64,000 bases of DNA from Herbiconiux ginsengi (GCF_900107435.1 NZ_FNPZ01000003.1:124001-188000); one strand, 5' to 3'. Numbered from the stretch's first letter, positions 16,824-26,488 are shown. The notes: generated by a model from the letters alone, not told the origin. Numbers and translations are program-made.

Positions 16824-18065
16824 GTGACAAGAAGCTCTTCCTACCCCGTCGTCGACGTTCTGCGCACCCGGCATACCGGGTATCTGCTCTTCACCTCGTT
16901 GCTCGGTCGCCTCCCGGGCGCGATGGCGGCGCTGGCGATCGTGCAGCTCGTGCGTTCCACGAACGGCGACTTCGGCTTCGCCGGGCTCATCACCGCGGTC
17001 TACGTCGTCGCCGGGGCGGTCGGGCAGCCGCTTCTCGGACGGTTGATCGACCGCTTCGGGCAGGTCGCCATTCTGGCGGTCAGCGGCATCCTGAGCTTTC
17101 TCGCGTTCACCGGGATGGCGCTGATGCTCGACCCGCTGCCGGGTGTGGCGGTGGTGCTAGCCGCGGCCGCTGGGGTCTTCACGCCGCCGCTCGAGCCGGC
17201 GCTTCGGGCGTTGTGGCCGCGCCTCGTGACCCCGGGCCCGCAGCTGAAGGCTGCTTTCAGCTTGGATGCCGGCGCTCAGGAGATCATCTTCATCCTCGGC
17301 CCGCTGCTCACCGTCGTCGGTATCGCGGTCTTCGGCCCGGTCGGCAACCTGCTGTGCGCGGGAGGGCTCGGCCTGGTCGGTGCGCTCGCGTTCATCCTCA
17401 ACCCGGCGCCGCGCGCCGCGTCGGCTCGTCGTCGCAGCCATGTGACCGCCCATCTGGGCATCCGTTCACCCATCCTCATCCCCGCTGTCGCGCGGGTCGC
17501 CGTGTTCACGTTCGGCATCGGCGTGCCCGTCGGCGCGCTGACCATCGTCGCGACGGCCTCCGAGGCGGCCCGCTCCACCGACGGCCTCGCCGGCTGGCTC
17601 CTCGCCGTGAACGCGCTCGGCGCCCTCGTCGGAGCGACCGTCGTCGGCATCCGCCCTCTCGGCTCCACCCCGGCACGCCTCCTCACGCTCTGCGGCATGC
17701 TGCTCGCCATCGGATACCTCCCGCTCTCCGCGACCGCGCTCCCCACGTGGGCGTTCGTCGTCGCCGCCGGCATCTCCGGCTTGATGCTCCCGCCGACCCT
17801 GGGCCAGGTCTTCGAGCGGATCTCGCAACTCAGCCCCGCGGCCGCCCTCACCGAGGCGAACGGCTGGATCGTCAGCGCGATGACCCTCGGAATCGGCGCG
17901 GGCACTCTCGTGGCGGGCGTGGTGGTCGGTGCCGCCGGCACGTCCGTGGTGACGTGGATCGTGCTCGGTGCGTCGGCCCTCACTGCGCTCGTGTCCCTGG
18001 TCGCGCTGCCCAGTAAGAGTGTGATCGCCCCGCAGAGCGCGGCATCGCGATCTGCGGTTGGATGA
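16824..18065 (+). CDS. MFS transporter
   Basis: 413 residues, about twelve membrane helices, with the MFS loop motif GRLIDRFGQ near residue 72 and a second-half counterpart. GTG start at 16824. Divergent from the second fructan operon. It belongs to the drug/sugar-exporter-like MFS proteins with no substrate-specific motif that I recognise. Confidence 0.82.
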   Translation: MTRSSSYPVVDVLRTRHTGYLLFTSLLGRLPGAMAALAIVQLVRSTNGDFGFAGLITAVYVVAGAVGQPLLGRLIDRFGQVAILAVSGILSFLAFTGMALMLDPLPGVAVVLAAAAGVFTPPLEPALRALWPRLVTPGPQLKAAFSLDAGAQEIIFILGPLLTVVGIAVFGPVGNLLCAGGLGLVGALAFILNPAPRAASARRRSHVTAHLGIRSPILIPAVARVAVFTFGIGVPVGALTIVATASEAARSTDGLAGWLLAVNALGALVGATVVGIRPLGSTPARLLTLCGMLLAIGYLPLSATALPTWAFVVAAGISGLMLPPTLGQVFERISQLSPAAALTEANGWIVSAMTLGIGAGTLVAGVVVGAAGTSVVTWIVLGASALTALVSLVALPSKSVIAPQSAASRSAVG

Positions 18066-18221
18066 TCGATTTCGTGACGCAGCAGCACCGAGTTGTCCGG
18101 CGTAAGCGCCAGTCATGGCCCCGACTCGAGGACTAAGAGGTGACGCGCCAGTGCAATAATTGACAATATGTCAGCAAAGCTTCACGCGAGACGACCTCAA
18201 ATGGTAAAGTATTCGCATCAC

Positions 18222-18258
18222 GACCGGTTCCGCCTACATGTTAGGTCCAGGGCCGGTC
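18222..18258 (+). ncRNA. Structured leader upstream of AbiF-like gene
   Basis: GACCGG (18222-18227) pairs with CCGGTC (18253-18258), enclosing a second stem CCTA/TAGG (18233-18236, 18242-18245). It lies 25 bases before the HEPN gene, downstream of AT-rich promoter-like sequence (TTGACA at 18158-18163; TAAAGT near 18205). AbiF-type proteins have been reported with small RNA antitoxins upstream, so a regulatory RNA is plausible. Boundaries are guesses. Confidence 0.4.
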
Positions 18259-18283
18259 TTCGCTTTACCCGGAGTGCGCGATC

Positions 18284-19186
18284 GTGACCGCGGTGAAGCA
18301 ATACCGGGACTACGACGACCTGATAGATCTGCTGATCCACCGCGGCATGGACGTCGGCGATCGCCTACAGGCGACGCAGGAACTCCAGCGGGTCAGCTAT
18401 TACCGCCTCAGTGGCTATTGGTATCCCTTCCGAAAGCTAGAGAATGCCGCCCGACAGGACGACTTCTATCCAGGCACCACCCTGACAGCTGTCTTGGATC
18501 TATACCGGTTCGACCAAGGTTTGCGATCGATGACCTTCGCAGCCCTGGGCAGTATCGAGTTGGCTGTTCGGGCTTCGCTGGGCCACGCGTTAGGCGCTCT
18601 CGATGAGTGCGCTCACTTGCGCAGAGACCGTCTTGGCCCGATTGCCCAAGGGGATGCTTACGACGAGTGGGCGGCGAAGCTCGAGAAGTCCCAGAACGAG
18701 TCGCGAGAAGACTTCGTCGACCATCATGCACGAAAGTACGGCGGAACCCTTCCCGTCTGGGTGGCGGTCGAATTGCTCGATTGGGGTAGCCTCACGAGGC
18801 TCTACAACTTCGCTCCCCGTGCAACTCAAGATCAGATAGCCGGAGAATTCGGACTCTCAGCTCCACAACTCGGCTCCTGGCTCAAATCTCTCAACGTCGT
18901 GCGCAATGTGTGCGCCCATCATGGTCGATTCTTCAACCGTGTCTTCGCTATCGCACCAAAGCTCCCGTCTCCTGGCCGCTTCCCCGGGCTGGATGAATGC
19001 GGCCCCTTCACGAGAGCCTTCGGGCACCTCTCGATGATTCAATTCCTGCTCGAGCAACGGGGCATCGGCAGACTCGCTGTCTTGCCCGCCGTTTTGAAGG
19101 GCTTCCCCACGATGCCCACTGTCAACATCACTCACCTAGGCGCTCCGCCGAACTGGTCGGAGCTCGCCCTCTGGGGAAGTTCGTGA
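18284..19186 (+). CDS. AbiF/AbiD-type (Abi_2) HEPN protein
   Basis: 300 residues of the Abi_2 family, abortive-infection proteins with HEPN ribonuclease character. Seen: N-terminal YYRLSGYWYPFR, and two Rx4H motifs, R96-H101 and R207-H212 (RNVCAHH), the catalytic signature of HEPN RNases. GTG start at 18284 with GGAG nine bases before. The upstream DNA is AT-rich compared with its surroundings, as expected for a transferred defence gene. It probably cleaves RNA when phage infection or loss of an RNA antitoxin releases it; that role is from the family, not shown here. Confidence 0.88.
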   Translation: MTAVKQYRDYDDLIDLLIHRGMDVGDRLQATQELQRVSYYRLSGYWYPFRKLENAARQDDFYPGTTLTAVLDLYRFDQGLRSMTFAALGSIELAVRASLGHALGALDECAHLRRDRLGPIAQGDAYDEWAAKLEKSQNESREDFVDHHARKYGGTLPVWVAVELLDWGSLTRLYNFAPRATQDQIAGEFGLSAPQLGSWLKSLNVVRNVCAHHGRFFNRVFAIAPKLPSPGRFPGLDECGPFTRAFGHLSMIQFLLEQRGIGRLAVLPAVLKGFPTMPTVNITHLGAPPNWSELALWGSS

Positions 19187-19317
19187 TCGGGGTTGCACCG
19201 AGGAGGCCAGTGCACCGACGAAGCGAGTTGCGACCAAACCTTCGGGGGATGGCCGCCCGACAGTAGCCTGGTTGCGAACCAGCGAAATGAGCCGCCTGCA
19301 TCAAGGGAGAGCAACGG

Positions 19318-19878
19318 ATGCGACCACTGCGCTACGGAATCAACGTCACCCTCGACGGCTGCGTCCACCACGAGGCAGGCGTAGCCCCCGACGAGGACTC
19401 GATGCGCTTCTGGACCGCCGAGATGGACCGGGCGGACGCCCTGATCTACGGCCGGGTCACCTACGAGATGATGGAGTCGGCCTGGCGGCGGCCCGCCTCG
19501 GGCACGTGGCCGAACTGGATGGGGGAGTGGGACATCCCGTTCGCCGAGAGCATCGACGGCAAGAAGAAGCACGTCGTGTCGAGCGCCCTCGACGACGTCG
19601 ACTGGAATGCCGAACTCGTGCGGGGCGGCCTCGGCGACGCTGTCAGGCGGCTCAAGGAGGAGCCGGGAGGGCCCCTGTCTGTCGGGGGCGTGACCTTGCC
19701 CCTGGCGCTCGCTGACCTGGGCCTGATCGACGAGTACGCGTTCGTCGTGCATCCGGTGATCGCCGGCCGCGGCCCGACCTTGCTCGCCGGACTGCGCGAG
19801 CGGGTCGAGCTCGAGCTCGTCGAGCGCCAGGACTTCCGCTCAGGGGCTATGGCCCTGCTCTACCGCACCGCCGCATGA
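19318..19878 (+). CDS. Dihydrofolate-reductase-like (RibD C-terminal) protein
   Basis: 186 residues, RibD_C/DHFR-like fold: RYGINVTLDGCVHHE start, ADALIYGRVTYEMM and LSVGGVTLPLALADLGLIDEYA, which is the GG-containing nucleotide-binding segment. ATG 19318 has AAGGGAGAG before it. These stand-alone proteins are NADPH-dependent reductases of unknown substrate. Confidence 0.85.
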   Translation: MRPLRYGINVTLDGCVHHEAGVAPDEDSMRFWTAEMDRADALIYGRVTYEMMESAWRRPASGTWPNWMGEWDIPFAESIDGKKKHVVSSALDDVDWNAELVRGGLGDAVRRLKEEPGGPLSVGGVTLPLALADLGLIDEYAFVVHPVIAGRGPTLLAGLRERVELELVERQDFRSGAMALLYRTAA

Positions 19879-19893
19879 AGCCGAGGTAGGCAG

Positions 19894-20157
19894 ATGAGCA
19901 AGTACACCGACGTGAACGGCACTCCGTTCACAGATGCAGACATTGAACAATGGGCCGCCGAGACCGAATCCGAGCAGGGCTACACGGGTAAGCACCTCGG
20001 CCCTTCGGTGCCCGGACGCCCTATCAGCGTAGGAGCCCAGGCACGCCCGTTCACGCTCCGACTCGATGCTGCGCGCCGAGCCAAACTCGATGAAGTGGCT
20101 CAAGAGCGCCACACCACGCCCTCTCAATTGATGCGCGAGCTCATCGACTCGCTCTGA
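19894..20157 (+). CDS. Ribbon-helix-helix-type protein
   Basis: 87 residues. The C-terminal 40 (ARPFTLRLDAARRAKLDEVA...TTPSQLMRELIDSL) have the strand-helix-helix pattern of CopG/Arc DNA-binding proteins or antitoxins. The N-terminal YTDVNGTPFTDADIEQWAAE segment is typical of short actinobacterial antitoxin-like proteins. No toxin partner with a known fold follows; the next gene at 20171 is unrecognised. Confidence 0.65.
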   Translation: MSKYTDVNGTPFTDADIEQWAAETESEQGYTGKHLGPSVPGRPISVGAQARPFTLRLDAARRAKLDEVAQERHTTPSQLMRELIDSL

Positions 20158-20170
20158 TTGTGAGGTCCGG

Positions 20171-20815
20171 ATGCGTCCGCTAACGAAGTCATCCGCCGCC
20201 GAGTGGGTCGCGGCCGGCACCGATCACTGGAAGTTGACGATCGAAGGCTTCGTCCCGGCCGAGTACGAGGCGTACGCCCGAGTCCTCCATGAGATCGAGC
20301 AGGGCGGCGAGCACGCCACGTGGGTATCCGTCGCGGCTGCCAACGGCCGCCCGTTCGGCCCGCTCGCCCAGTGGACGCGGATCAACGTCGACCCCGACGG
20401 CCAGGAGTGGCACGACCGGCCGCGAGTCGGCACGCTCACCCCCTCCGTCGCACACTCGCTCTCCGAGGTGCTCGCCGCCTTCACCATCACTCCCGCGACG
20501 TGCTTCTTCGGTGTCTGGGAGGGATTCGGCGGCAGCGAGCTCCCTCCCGACATCCAGCTCTTCAAGTCGAACACGCGAGTCATGGGCTTGTTCGAAGGCC
20601 CGCTCCAGGATGCGACTCACTCGTTCAGCGCGTGGCCCGGCTCCCAGCTCGCGAACCTCTGGTGGCCGGCGGATCGCGCCTGGTTCGTCGTGTCCGAGAT
20701 CGACTCCGACCGCACGATCGTGGCCGGAAGCCGGGCGTGCATCGATGCACTGTTGAGAGCTCCCGGACTCGAGGTGTTCGAGGTAGGCCAGGGGGACACC
20801 CTCGCCATCTCATAG
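20171..20815 (+). CDS. Hypothetical protein
   Basis: 214 residues, soluble, no signal peptide or membrane segment, Trp-rich (WVAAGTDHWKLTIEGFVP; WEGFGG; WWPADRAWFVVSEID). The pattern is that of conserved actinobacterial proteins of unknown function whose second half has WPADRAW-SEID; I do not recognise a domain. It starts 13 bases after the ribbon-helix-helix gene and may be co-transcribed. Confidence 0.7.
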   Translation: MRPLTKSSAAEWVAAGTDHWKLTIEGFVPAEYEAYARVLHEIEQGGEHATWVSVAAANGRPFGPLAQWTRINVDPDGQEWHDRPRVGTLTPSVAHSLSEVLAAFTITPATCFFGVWEGFGGSELPPDIQLFKSNTRVMGLFEGPLQDATHSFSAWPGSQLANLWWPADRAWFVVSEIDSDRTIVAGSRACIDALLRAPGLEVFEVGQGDTLAIS

Positions 20816-20844
20816 CGCCGGTGACGGCTAAACGGCCGATGGCG

Positions 20845-21705
20845 TCAGGCCAGGCGCGTCACGTGGGGGTGGCCGGGGAGGGGCGGATGGCGGGTGAAGA
20901 CCTCGGGGTCGTGGCCGGGGGCGACGCGGGTCGGGCTGCCGGCGAGCTCGTTGATACGGTCGAAGCCGAGGTACATGCCGGGCACGTCGTGGAGGATCTC
21001 GAAGGGGCGGTCGTCTTCGATGTTCTCGTAGTAGTGGGCCGCGTCGGAGGCGACGACGAAGGGGCCCGCCGCGGTGGCGAAGCGCACCACCTGCATGCCG
21101 ACCGTGTGGCCGCCGACGAGGTGCACCGAGAAGCCGGGGGCCAGCTCGGCGTCACCGATGACCGCGATCGCCCCGCCCGGATGCGCATCCGTCGTCGGAG
21201 CGAGAGCCGCCTGCACGTGCGCCACGTCGGCGGGCTCCATCAGCCAGCGCTCACGCACGATGCGGGCGGCGAGTGGCCCGGTCCAGTACTCGAGCTCCGC
21301 CTGCTGCACCACGATGCGTGCGTTCGGAAAGAGCGCGACGGTTCCGGTGTGGTCGTAGTGCAGGTGCGTCAGCACGAGGGTGTCGACCTGCTCGGGCGCG
21401 ACGCCGAGCGCGGCGAGCAGCTCGGGCGGCGAACCTCGGTACGCGATCTCGGGCACCGAGGCCGCCCGCTCCGGGTGGATGCCCGCATCCACCACCACGG
21501 TGCGCGTCGCCGAGACCGCCACCCAGACGAAGTAGGCGGTCTCGTGCGGCGCATCCCAGTCGCTCGTGAGGCAGTGGAAGTGCTGCCCGCGCAGCCCCGA
21601 GCGCGTCGCGTACCGCACCGCGTACACGCGGAACTCGCTCGGCGAATCCGGCCGCCGGATCGGCGACGACACCGACGACGAGGGAGGCTGCTGCGGGTTG
21701 CTCAT
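20845..21705 (-). CDS. Metallo-beta-lactamase-fold hydrolase, lactonase-like
   Basis: 286 residues. Zinc motif HLHYDH (114-119), later His in VGGHTVGMQV and Asp in VASDAAHYY complete the binuclear site typical of the N-acyl-homoserine-lactonase-type branch. It is the last gene of the quinate/shikimate operon, nine bases after the transporter, which suggests hydrolysis of a lactone or ester related to quinate rather than quorum quenching; that is inference. Confidence 0.82.
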   Translation of the reverse strand: MSNPQQPPSSSVSSPIRRPDSPSEFRVYAVRYATRSGLRGQHFHCLTSDWDAPHETAYFVWVAVSATRTVVVDAGIHPERAASVPEIAYRGSPPELLAALGVAPEQVDTLVLTHLHYDHTGTVALFPNARIVVQQAELEYWTGPLAARIVRERWLMEPADVAHVQAALAPTTDAHPGGAIAVIGDAELAPGFSVHLVGGHTVGMQVVRFATAAGPFVVASDAAHYYENIEDDRPFEILHDVPGMYLGFDRINELAGSPTRVAPGHDPEVFTRHPPLPGHPHVTRLA

Positions 21706-21714
21706 GGCTGTTCG

Positions 21715-23084
21715 CTACTCTGCCACGGCGCCGGCGCGTACCCGATCGGCGGTCCGGGGCTCCCGGAGCCCCAGCTTCTCCATCGGCACCCGGAAGGTCT
21801 CCTTCGCGGTGGCGACGGCGACGACGTTGATGGCGACCAGCACCGACAGGAAGACCGCGACGATCAGCCAGGAGTCCGGCCCGTCGCCCGAGATCGCCAC
21901 CGCGATGGTGGGGGCGAAGCCCGCGATGGCGAAGCCGATCTGGGTGCCCAGCGCGGTGCCCGAGAGGCGCACCTTGGTGGGGAACCACTCGCCGTACGTG
22001 GCCGGCCATACCCCGCCGGTGGCGCTGTGCACGAAGCCGAACATCACGATTCCGATGAGGAAGATGAGCGCGTAGTTGCCCACCGAGATCGACCAGAGGT
22101 AGCCGAACATCAGCACCGCGCAGCCGATCGAGCCGCCGATGAACACGGGCTTGCGGCCGACGCGGTCGGAGATCCGGGCCCAGAACGGGATGGCGCCGAG
22201 CGCGACGACGTTGGCGAGCACTCCCACCCAGAGCATCGAGGTGCGATCCAGCCCCACGGTGTTCACGGCGTAGGTGAGGGCATAGACGGTGAAGATCGTG
22301 CTGACCGAGGCGATCAGGGCGGCCGCGACGACCCGCAGCACCGTGCGCCAGTGGTCGCGGAACAGCACCTTCAGCGGCGCCTCGGAGACCTGCCCGCTCG
22401 CCTTCTCCTGCTCGAACACGGGCGTCTCTTCGAGTGTGCGGCGGATGAGGAACGCCACCACCACCACGATCGCGCTCAGCCAGAACGGCAGCCGCCAGCC
22501 CCAGCTCAGCAGCTGGTCCTCGGGCAGCAGCGCCACGGGGATGAAGATGCCCGTCGCGAGGATCTGCCCGGCCTGCGTTCCGCTCATCGTGAAGCTCGTG
22601 ACGAAGGCACGCCGACCTTCGCCCGCGTGCTCGAGCGACATCGAGTTGGCCCCGGCCTGCTCGCCGCCGGCCGAGAATCCCTGGCACAGTCTCAGCACGA
22701 CGAGGAACACGGGAGCCCAGGCGCCGATCTGGTCGTAGGTGGGAAGGCAGCCCACCAGGAACGTGGCCACTCCCATCAGCAGCACGGTGAACACCAGCAC
22801 GCGCTTGCGGCCGAGGCGGTCGCCCATGTGCCCGAGTACGAGCGCTCCGAGCGGACGGGCCAGGTAGCCGACGCCGAAGGTGGCCACGGCAAGCAAGGTG
22901 GCGATGATGGGGTCGTTGCCGGCGAAGAAGATGCGGCCGAACACCAGCGCGGCGGCGGTGCCGTAGATGAAGAAGTCGTAGTACTCCAGCGCGCTGCCGA
23001 TCCAGGCGGCGGTGGCGGCACGCCGGGGATTGCCGGCGTGCGGCGCGCCGGTGGCAGCCGGGGAGGAGGGGAGAGAGAGGTCAT
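21715..23084 (-). CDS. MFS metabolite:H+ symporter, frameshifted at N-terminus
   Basis: About 455 residues of a shikimate/metabolite:proton symporter: AAWIGSALEYYDFFIYG first helix, GHMGDRLGRKRVL loop and twelve helices. The ribosome site GAAAGGA and ATGATG (23087-23082) are in a different frame from the first helix. In the helix frame there is no ATG, GTG or TTG between the upstream stop (23130) and a GTG inside helix 1 (22944). One base seems to be missing in the C/T-rich tract about 23055-23080. It sits in the position of QsuA and should import quinate or shikimate if intact. Confidence 0.8.
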
Positions 23085-23127
23085 CATTGATCCTTTCGAA
23101 GGGTAGCCGGAAGGCCGGCTGGTGCGG

Positions 23128-25044
23128 TCAGGTGGTGCGGGAAGGGAGGAGGGCCGCCGGGCTCGTGCCCGACGGGAGGGCGCCGGTGAGGCGTCGTTGT
23201 GCAGCCAGGCGCACCGGGGCGTTGGCCGCTCCGTAGCCGTCGTAGCCACCGCGACGCTCGATCAGCTCGAAGAACACCCGACCGACCGGCCGCGTGTACG
23301 CGTGCAAGAACTCGCCGTCGCCGGCCCGGTCGAGCAGCACATTCGCCGCCCGCAGCTCGTCGAGCAGTCCGGGCGCCAGCCCGTACCGCGCGTCGAGGTC
23401 GTCGTAGTAGTTGCCCGGCACCTCGAGCAGAGGCAACCCGTCGAGCCGCCGCAGCAGGCCGAGCAGGTCGTCGGTGACGAGAGCGATGTGGTTGGGGTAG
23501 TCGGAGTCGTCGCGAGCGTGATCGGGCAGGGCGTTCAGGGCCAGCCGGATGCCGCCGGCCGGCGACACGAGGCTGCGCGAGCGCACGAGACCGCTGGCCC
23601 CCGGCACGTCGACGAACTCGGTGGCGGTGAGGTCGAGCAGGCTGCGGTAGAACAGCACGGCCTCCTCCACGCGGTCCCAGGGCTGCACGAGGGCGACGTG
23701 GTCGATGCGCAACGGATGCGCGGAGGGGACCGACGCGTCGCCGTCGCCGAACTCCGCGGTCCACCGGCGCCCCGCGCCCCCGCCGGTGCCGGAGGACAAC
23801 TCGCTGAAGTACACCTCGGTGCCGTCGGGCGCCCGCACGGCGAGCAATTCGTCCTCGCCGGCGCGATGGTCGCGGTGCAGCACGTCGTTCTGCAGCGCGT
23901 CCGCCCGGGCCGCCGCCTCGCGCACCACGCGCACGTCGAAGCCGAGCGCGGCGATGCCCGCCGAGGAGGCCTCGAGTCCGTGGTTCACCACGATGCGCGC
24001 GTCGCCCTGCTGCCAGAGCGCCACGTTCTTGCGCCGATGCGAGCCGGTCTCGGTGAAACCGAGGGCCTGCAGCATCCGCTCGACGTCCGACGAGGAGCTT
24101 GGCTCGGAGAGCGTCTCCGAGGCCGACCCGTCGCTACCGCGCGGATCGGAGACTCCCGGCGCGAGCTCGACGAAGCTGAACCCGCCGAGCTCGATCGGCG
24201 CGGGAAGCACCTCGAGCGCACTGTCGCCGTTCCGCCTCGCCACCTCGTCCTCGAGCGCCACGAGCGATCGCCGCGCATCGACGGCGGTGACCCGGGGATC
24301 GCTCTCGCGGAACACGTCGTTGAACACCTCGAGCGAGAGCGGGCCGGTGTAGCCGGCGGCGAGCATCCGCGCCACGAAATCGGCCAGGTCCCACGAGCCC
24401 TCGCCCGGGAAGAGGCGGTAGTGCCGGCTCCAGCTGAGCGCGTCGAGGTTCATCCGGGGTGCGTCGGCCAGCTGCGCGTAGGCGATCTTCTCGCCGGGGA
24501 TGTCGGCGATGGTGTCGAGCGAGCTGCCGCGGGAGAGGATGTGGAAGCTGTCGAGGCAGACGCCGAGCGCGGGATGCGCCACCTGCTCCACGATGCGCCA
24601 CGCGTGGTCGTAGGTGGAGACGTACTTGCCCCAGGCCAGTGCCTCGTAGGCCATGACCACCTCGTGCTCGGCAGCCAGCTCCGCCAGTCGCCCGAGCTGG
24701 TCGACCGCGGTCTCGTCGTAGGGAACGGTGGCGGTTCCCACATTCGAGCAGACCAGGATGCGGTCGGTGCCGAGGCGGTGCATCAGCTCGAACTTGCGGT
24801 CGGCTCGCCGCAGGTTGGCGGCGAGCACGCTTGGTTCCACGCCCTCGAAGTCGCGGAACGGCTGGTAGAGGTCGATGGTGAGGCCCAGGTCGGCGCAGCG
24901 ACCGGCCACCTCCTCGGGGGAGAGCGGGCTGGTCACCAGGTCGGTTTCGAACAGCTCGATGCCGTCGAAGCCGGCGGCGGCGATGGCGTCGAGCTTCTCG
25001 GCCAGGGTGCCGCTGACGCAGACGGTGGCGATGGAGGTGCGCAT
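23128..25044 (-). CDS. qsuB: 3-Dehydroshikimate dehydratase, two-domain
   Basis: 638 residues. Residues 1-275 form a sugar-phosphate-isomerase/AsbF-like TIM barrel (GIELFETD, VMAYEALAWGKYV, LGVCLDSFHIL, LSLEVFND metal-site blocks). Residues about 300-620 resemble 4-hydroxyphenylpyruvate dioxygenase (RIDHVALVQPWD, YPNHIALVTDD, VFFELIERRGGYDGYG). This fusion is QuiC1/QsuB, which converts 3-dehydroshikimate to protocatechuate. The ATG directly follows the TAG of the preceding gene with no gap. Soluble, cytoplasmic. Confidence 0.92.
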   Translation of the reverse strand: MRTSIATVCVSGTLAEKLDAIAAAGFDGIELFETDLVTSPLSPEEVAGRCADLGLTIDLYQPFRDFEGVEPSVLAANLRRADRKFELMHRLGTDRILVCSNVGTATVPYDETAVDQLGRLAELAAEHEVVMAYEALAWGKYVSTYDHAWRIVEQVAHPALGVCLDSFHILSRGSSLDTIADIPGEKIAYAQLADAPRMNLDALSWSRHYRLFPGEGSWDLADFVARMLAAGYTGPLSLEVFNDVFRESDPRVTAVDARRSLVALEDEVARRNGDSALEVLPAPIELGGFSFVELAPGVSDPRGSDGSASETLSEPSSSSDVERMLQALGFTETGSHRRKNVALWQQGDARIVVNHGLEASSAGIAALGFDVRVVREAAARADALQNDVLHRDHRAGEDELLAVRAPDGTEVYFSELSSGTGGGAGRRWTAEFGDGDASVPSAHPLRIDHVALVQPWDRVEEAVLFYRSLLDLTATEFVDVPGASGLVRSRSLVSPAGGIRLALNALPDHARDDSDYPNHIALVTDDLLGLLRRLDGLPLLEVPGNYYDDLDARYGLAPGLLDELRAANVLLDRAGDGEFLHAYTRPVGRVFFELIERRGGYDGYGAANAPVRLAAQRRLTGALPSGTSPAALLPSRTT

Positions 25045-25926
25045 CTAGACCGCCGCCTTCGCGGTGCGCTCGTCGGCGTCGACCAGGTCGAGGAAGTGGG
25101 CGCGCATCCGTTCGGCGTCGGGCTCGACGCCGGTGATCAGATGCAGCGCGTCGACGGCCTGGCCCACCGCCATCCGCCCGCCGTCGAGAGTGCGAAGGCC
25201 CCGAGCGCGTGCCGCCAGTAGCAGCTCGGTGTCGAGCGGGCGGTACACCACCTCGGCGAGCCAGGCGGTGGGGGCGAGGGCTGCCACGTCGAAGGCGGTG
25301 CCCGGGTGCTCCTTCATGCCGGTGGGGGTGGCGTGCACCACGCCGTCGAGTCCGCCGAACTCGGCGGTGTTCAGGGCGTTGCGGGCGTCGACGCGGCGGT
25401 CGGGGAAGAGCTCGCCCAGCGACCGAGCGAGGGCCTCGGCGCGCTCGAGCTCGTCGTCGACGAGCAGCAGGTGCCGGGTGCCGGCGTCGAGCAGGGCGTA
25501 GCCGGTGGCGGCTCCCGCCCCGCCGGCGCCGATTTGCGCCACGAGATCGACGGCGACACCGGGCAGACCATCGGCGAAGGAGCGGCGGAATCCGGTCCAG
25601 TCGGTGTTGTGCCCCAGTGTGCCCTCGGCGCCGCGGGTGACGAGGTTCACGGCGCCGAGCCGCTCGGCGTCGGGGGTGAGGGCGTCGAGCTCGGGGATGA
25701 TGAGCTGCTTGCAGGGATGCGTCACGTTCACGGCGTCGAAGCCCTCGGCCCAGGCCTCGGCGAGCATCGCCCCGATCTCCTCCGGCCGGCGGCCGAGTTC
25801 GAGGATGTCGAGCACGCGGTACTCGTAGTCGAACCCGAGCGCCCGGCCCTCGCGTTCGTGCATGGGCGGTGTGAGCGACTCGGTGATGCCGGCGCCGATC
25901 AGGCCCACCAGGTAGCGGCGGGTCAT
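25045..25926 (-). CDS. qsuD: Shikimate/quinate dehydrogenase
   Basis: 293 residues, AroE family. Substrate-site NVTHPCKQ with catalytic Lys73 and GHNTDWTG with Asp109, then the Rossmann [13 protein letters not shown]. It oxidises shikimate (and perhaps quinate) to the 3-dehydro compound. In a catabolic operon rather than with aroB/aroK, so the catabolic QsuD role is preferred to biosynthesis. ATGA overlap with the dehydratase upstream. Confidence 0.9.
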   Translation of the reverse strand: MTRRYLVGLIGAGITESLTPPMHEREGRALGFDYEYRVLDILELGRRPEEIGAMLAEAWAEGFDAVNVTHPCKQLIIPELDALTPDAERLGAVNLVTRGAEGTLGHNTDWTGFRRSFADGLPGVAVDLVAQIGAGGAGAATGYALLDAGTRHLLLVDDELERAEALARSLGELFPDRRVDARNALNTAEFGGLDGVVHATPTGMKEHPGTAFDVAALAPTAWLAEVVYRPLDTELLLAARARGLRTLDGGRMAVGQAVDALHLITGVEPDAERMRAHFLDLVDADERTAKAAV

Positions 25927-26441
25927 GATGCCGTCGCCGTTCGGCGCGCGAGCAGCTCGACGGCCCAGCCGTACCCGGCGATGCCCGCCCCCACGATGAC
26001 CGCCGAGGCGATCGCCGAGAGGAAGGAGTGGTGCCGGAACGGCTCGCGAGCGTGCACGTTGCTCACGTGCACCTCCACGAAGGGGATGGCCACGGCGGCC
26101 AGCGCGTCGCGCAGCGCGACCGAGGTGTGGGTGAGACCGCCGGCGTTCAGCACGATACCCGCGATCCCGCCGTCTGCCTCTCCCGCAGTGCCGCGCGCGG
26201 CCTGGATGCGGTCGATCAGCACGCCTTCGTGGTTGCTCTGCAGGCACTCCACCGCGAATCCGGCGCGCGCACCCGCCTCGACGGCGAGCCTCTCGGCATC
26301 GGCCAGTGTGTCGTGGCCGTAGAGCGCGGGCTCGCGGGTGCCGAGCAGGTTGAGGTTGGGGCCGTTCAGAACCAGGATGCGGGGGAGCGGGGCCCCCGAA
26401 GGGCTGGGCCCTGTCGGGGTGGATCCGGGAGGATTCGTCAT
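25923..26441 (-). CDS. qsuC: Type II 3-dehydroquinate dehydratase
   Basis: 172 residues with the type II signatures [13 protein letters not shown] (26-38), catalytic Tyr41 in [28 protein letters not shown] and [16 protein letters not shown]. Converts 3-dehydroquinate to 3-dehydroshikimate. The ATG at 26441 has GGAG eight bases before it, so the upstream in-frame ATG (26501) was not used. First gene of the quinate/shikimate operon. An N-terminal 18-residue Pro/Ser/Gly extension is unusual for the family. Confidence 0.92.
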   Translation of the reverse strand: MTNPPGSTPTGPSPSGAPLPRILVLNGPNLNLLGTREPALYGHDTLADAERLAVEAGARAGFAVECLQSNHEGVLIDRIQAARGTAGEADGGIAGIVLNAGGLTHTSVALRDALAAVAIPFVEVHVSNVHAREPFRHHSFLSAIASAVIVGAGIAGYGWAVELLARRTATAS

Positions 26442-26474
26442 TGAGTGGTCTCCGTAATGTACCGTGCGGTTAAT

Positions 26475-26488
26475 AATGGACGGACATT
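26475..26488. promoter_or_regulatory. Possible TetR operator before qsu operon
   Basis: AATG, six bases, CATT, an imperfect palindrome in the AT-rich 108-base divergent region between qsuC and the 26550 gene. ACCGTGCGGT at 26461-26470 is a second small dyad. The TetR regulator at 27077 is the nearest candidate to bind here. Confidence 0.3.

Noticed and set aside
20820-25221. Very long plus-strand open frames antisense to the qsu operon
   Set aside because: They are mirror frames of high-GC genes with His/Arg/Asp-rich low-complexity translation and no domain; the minus-strand genes have clear families.
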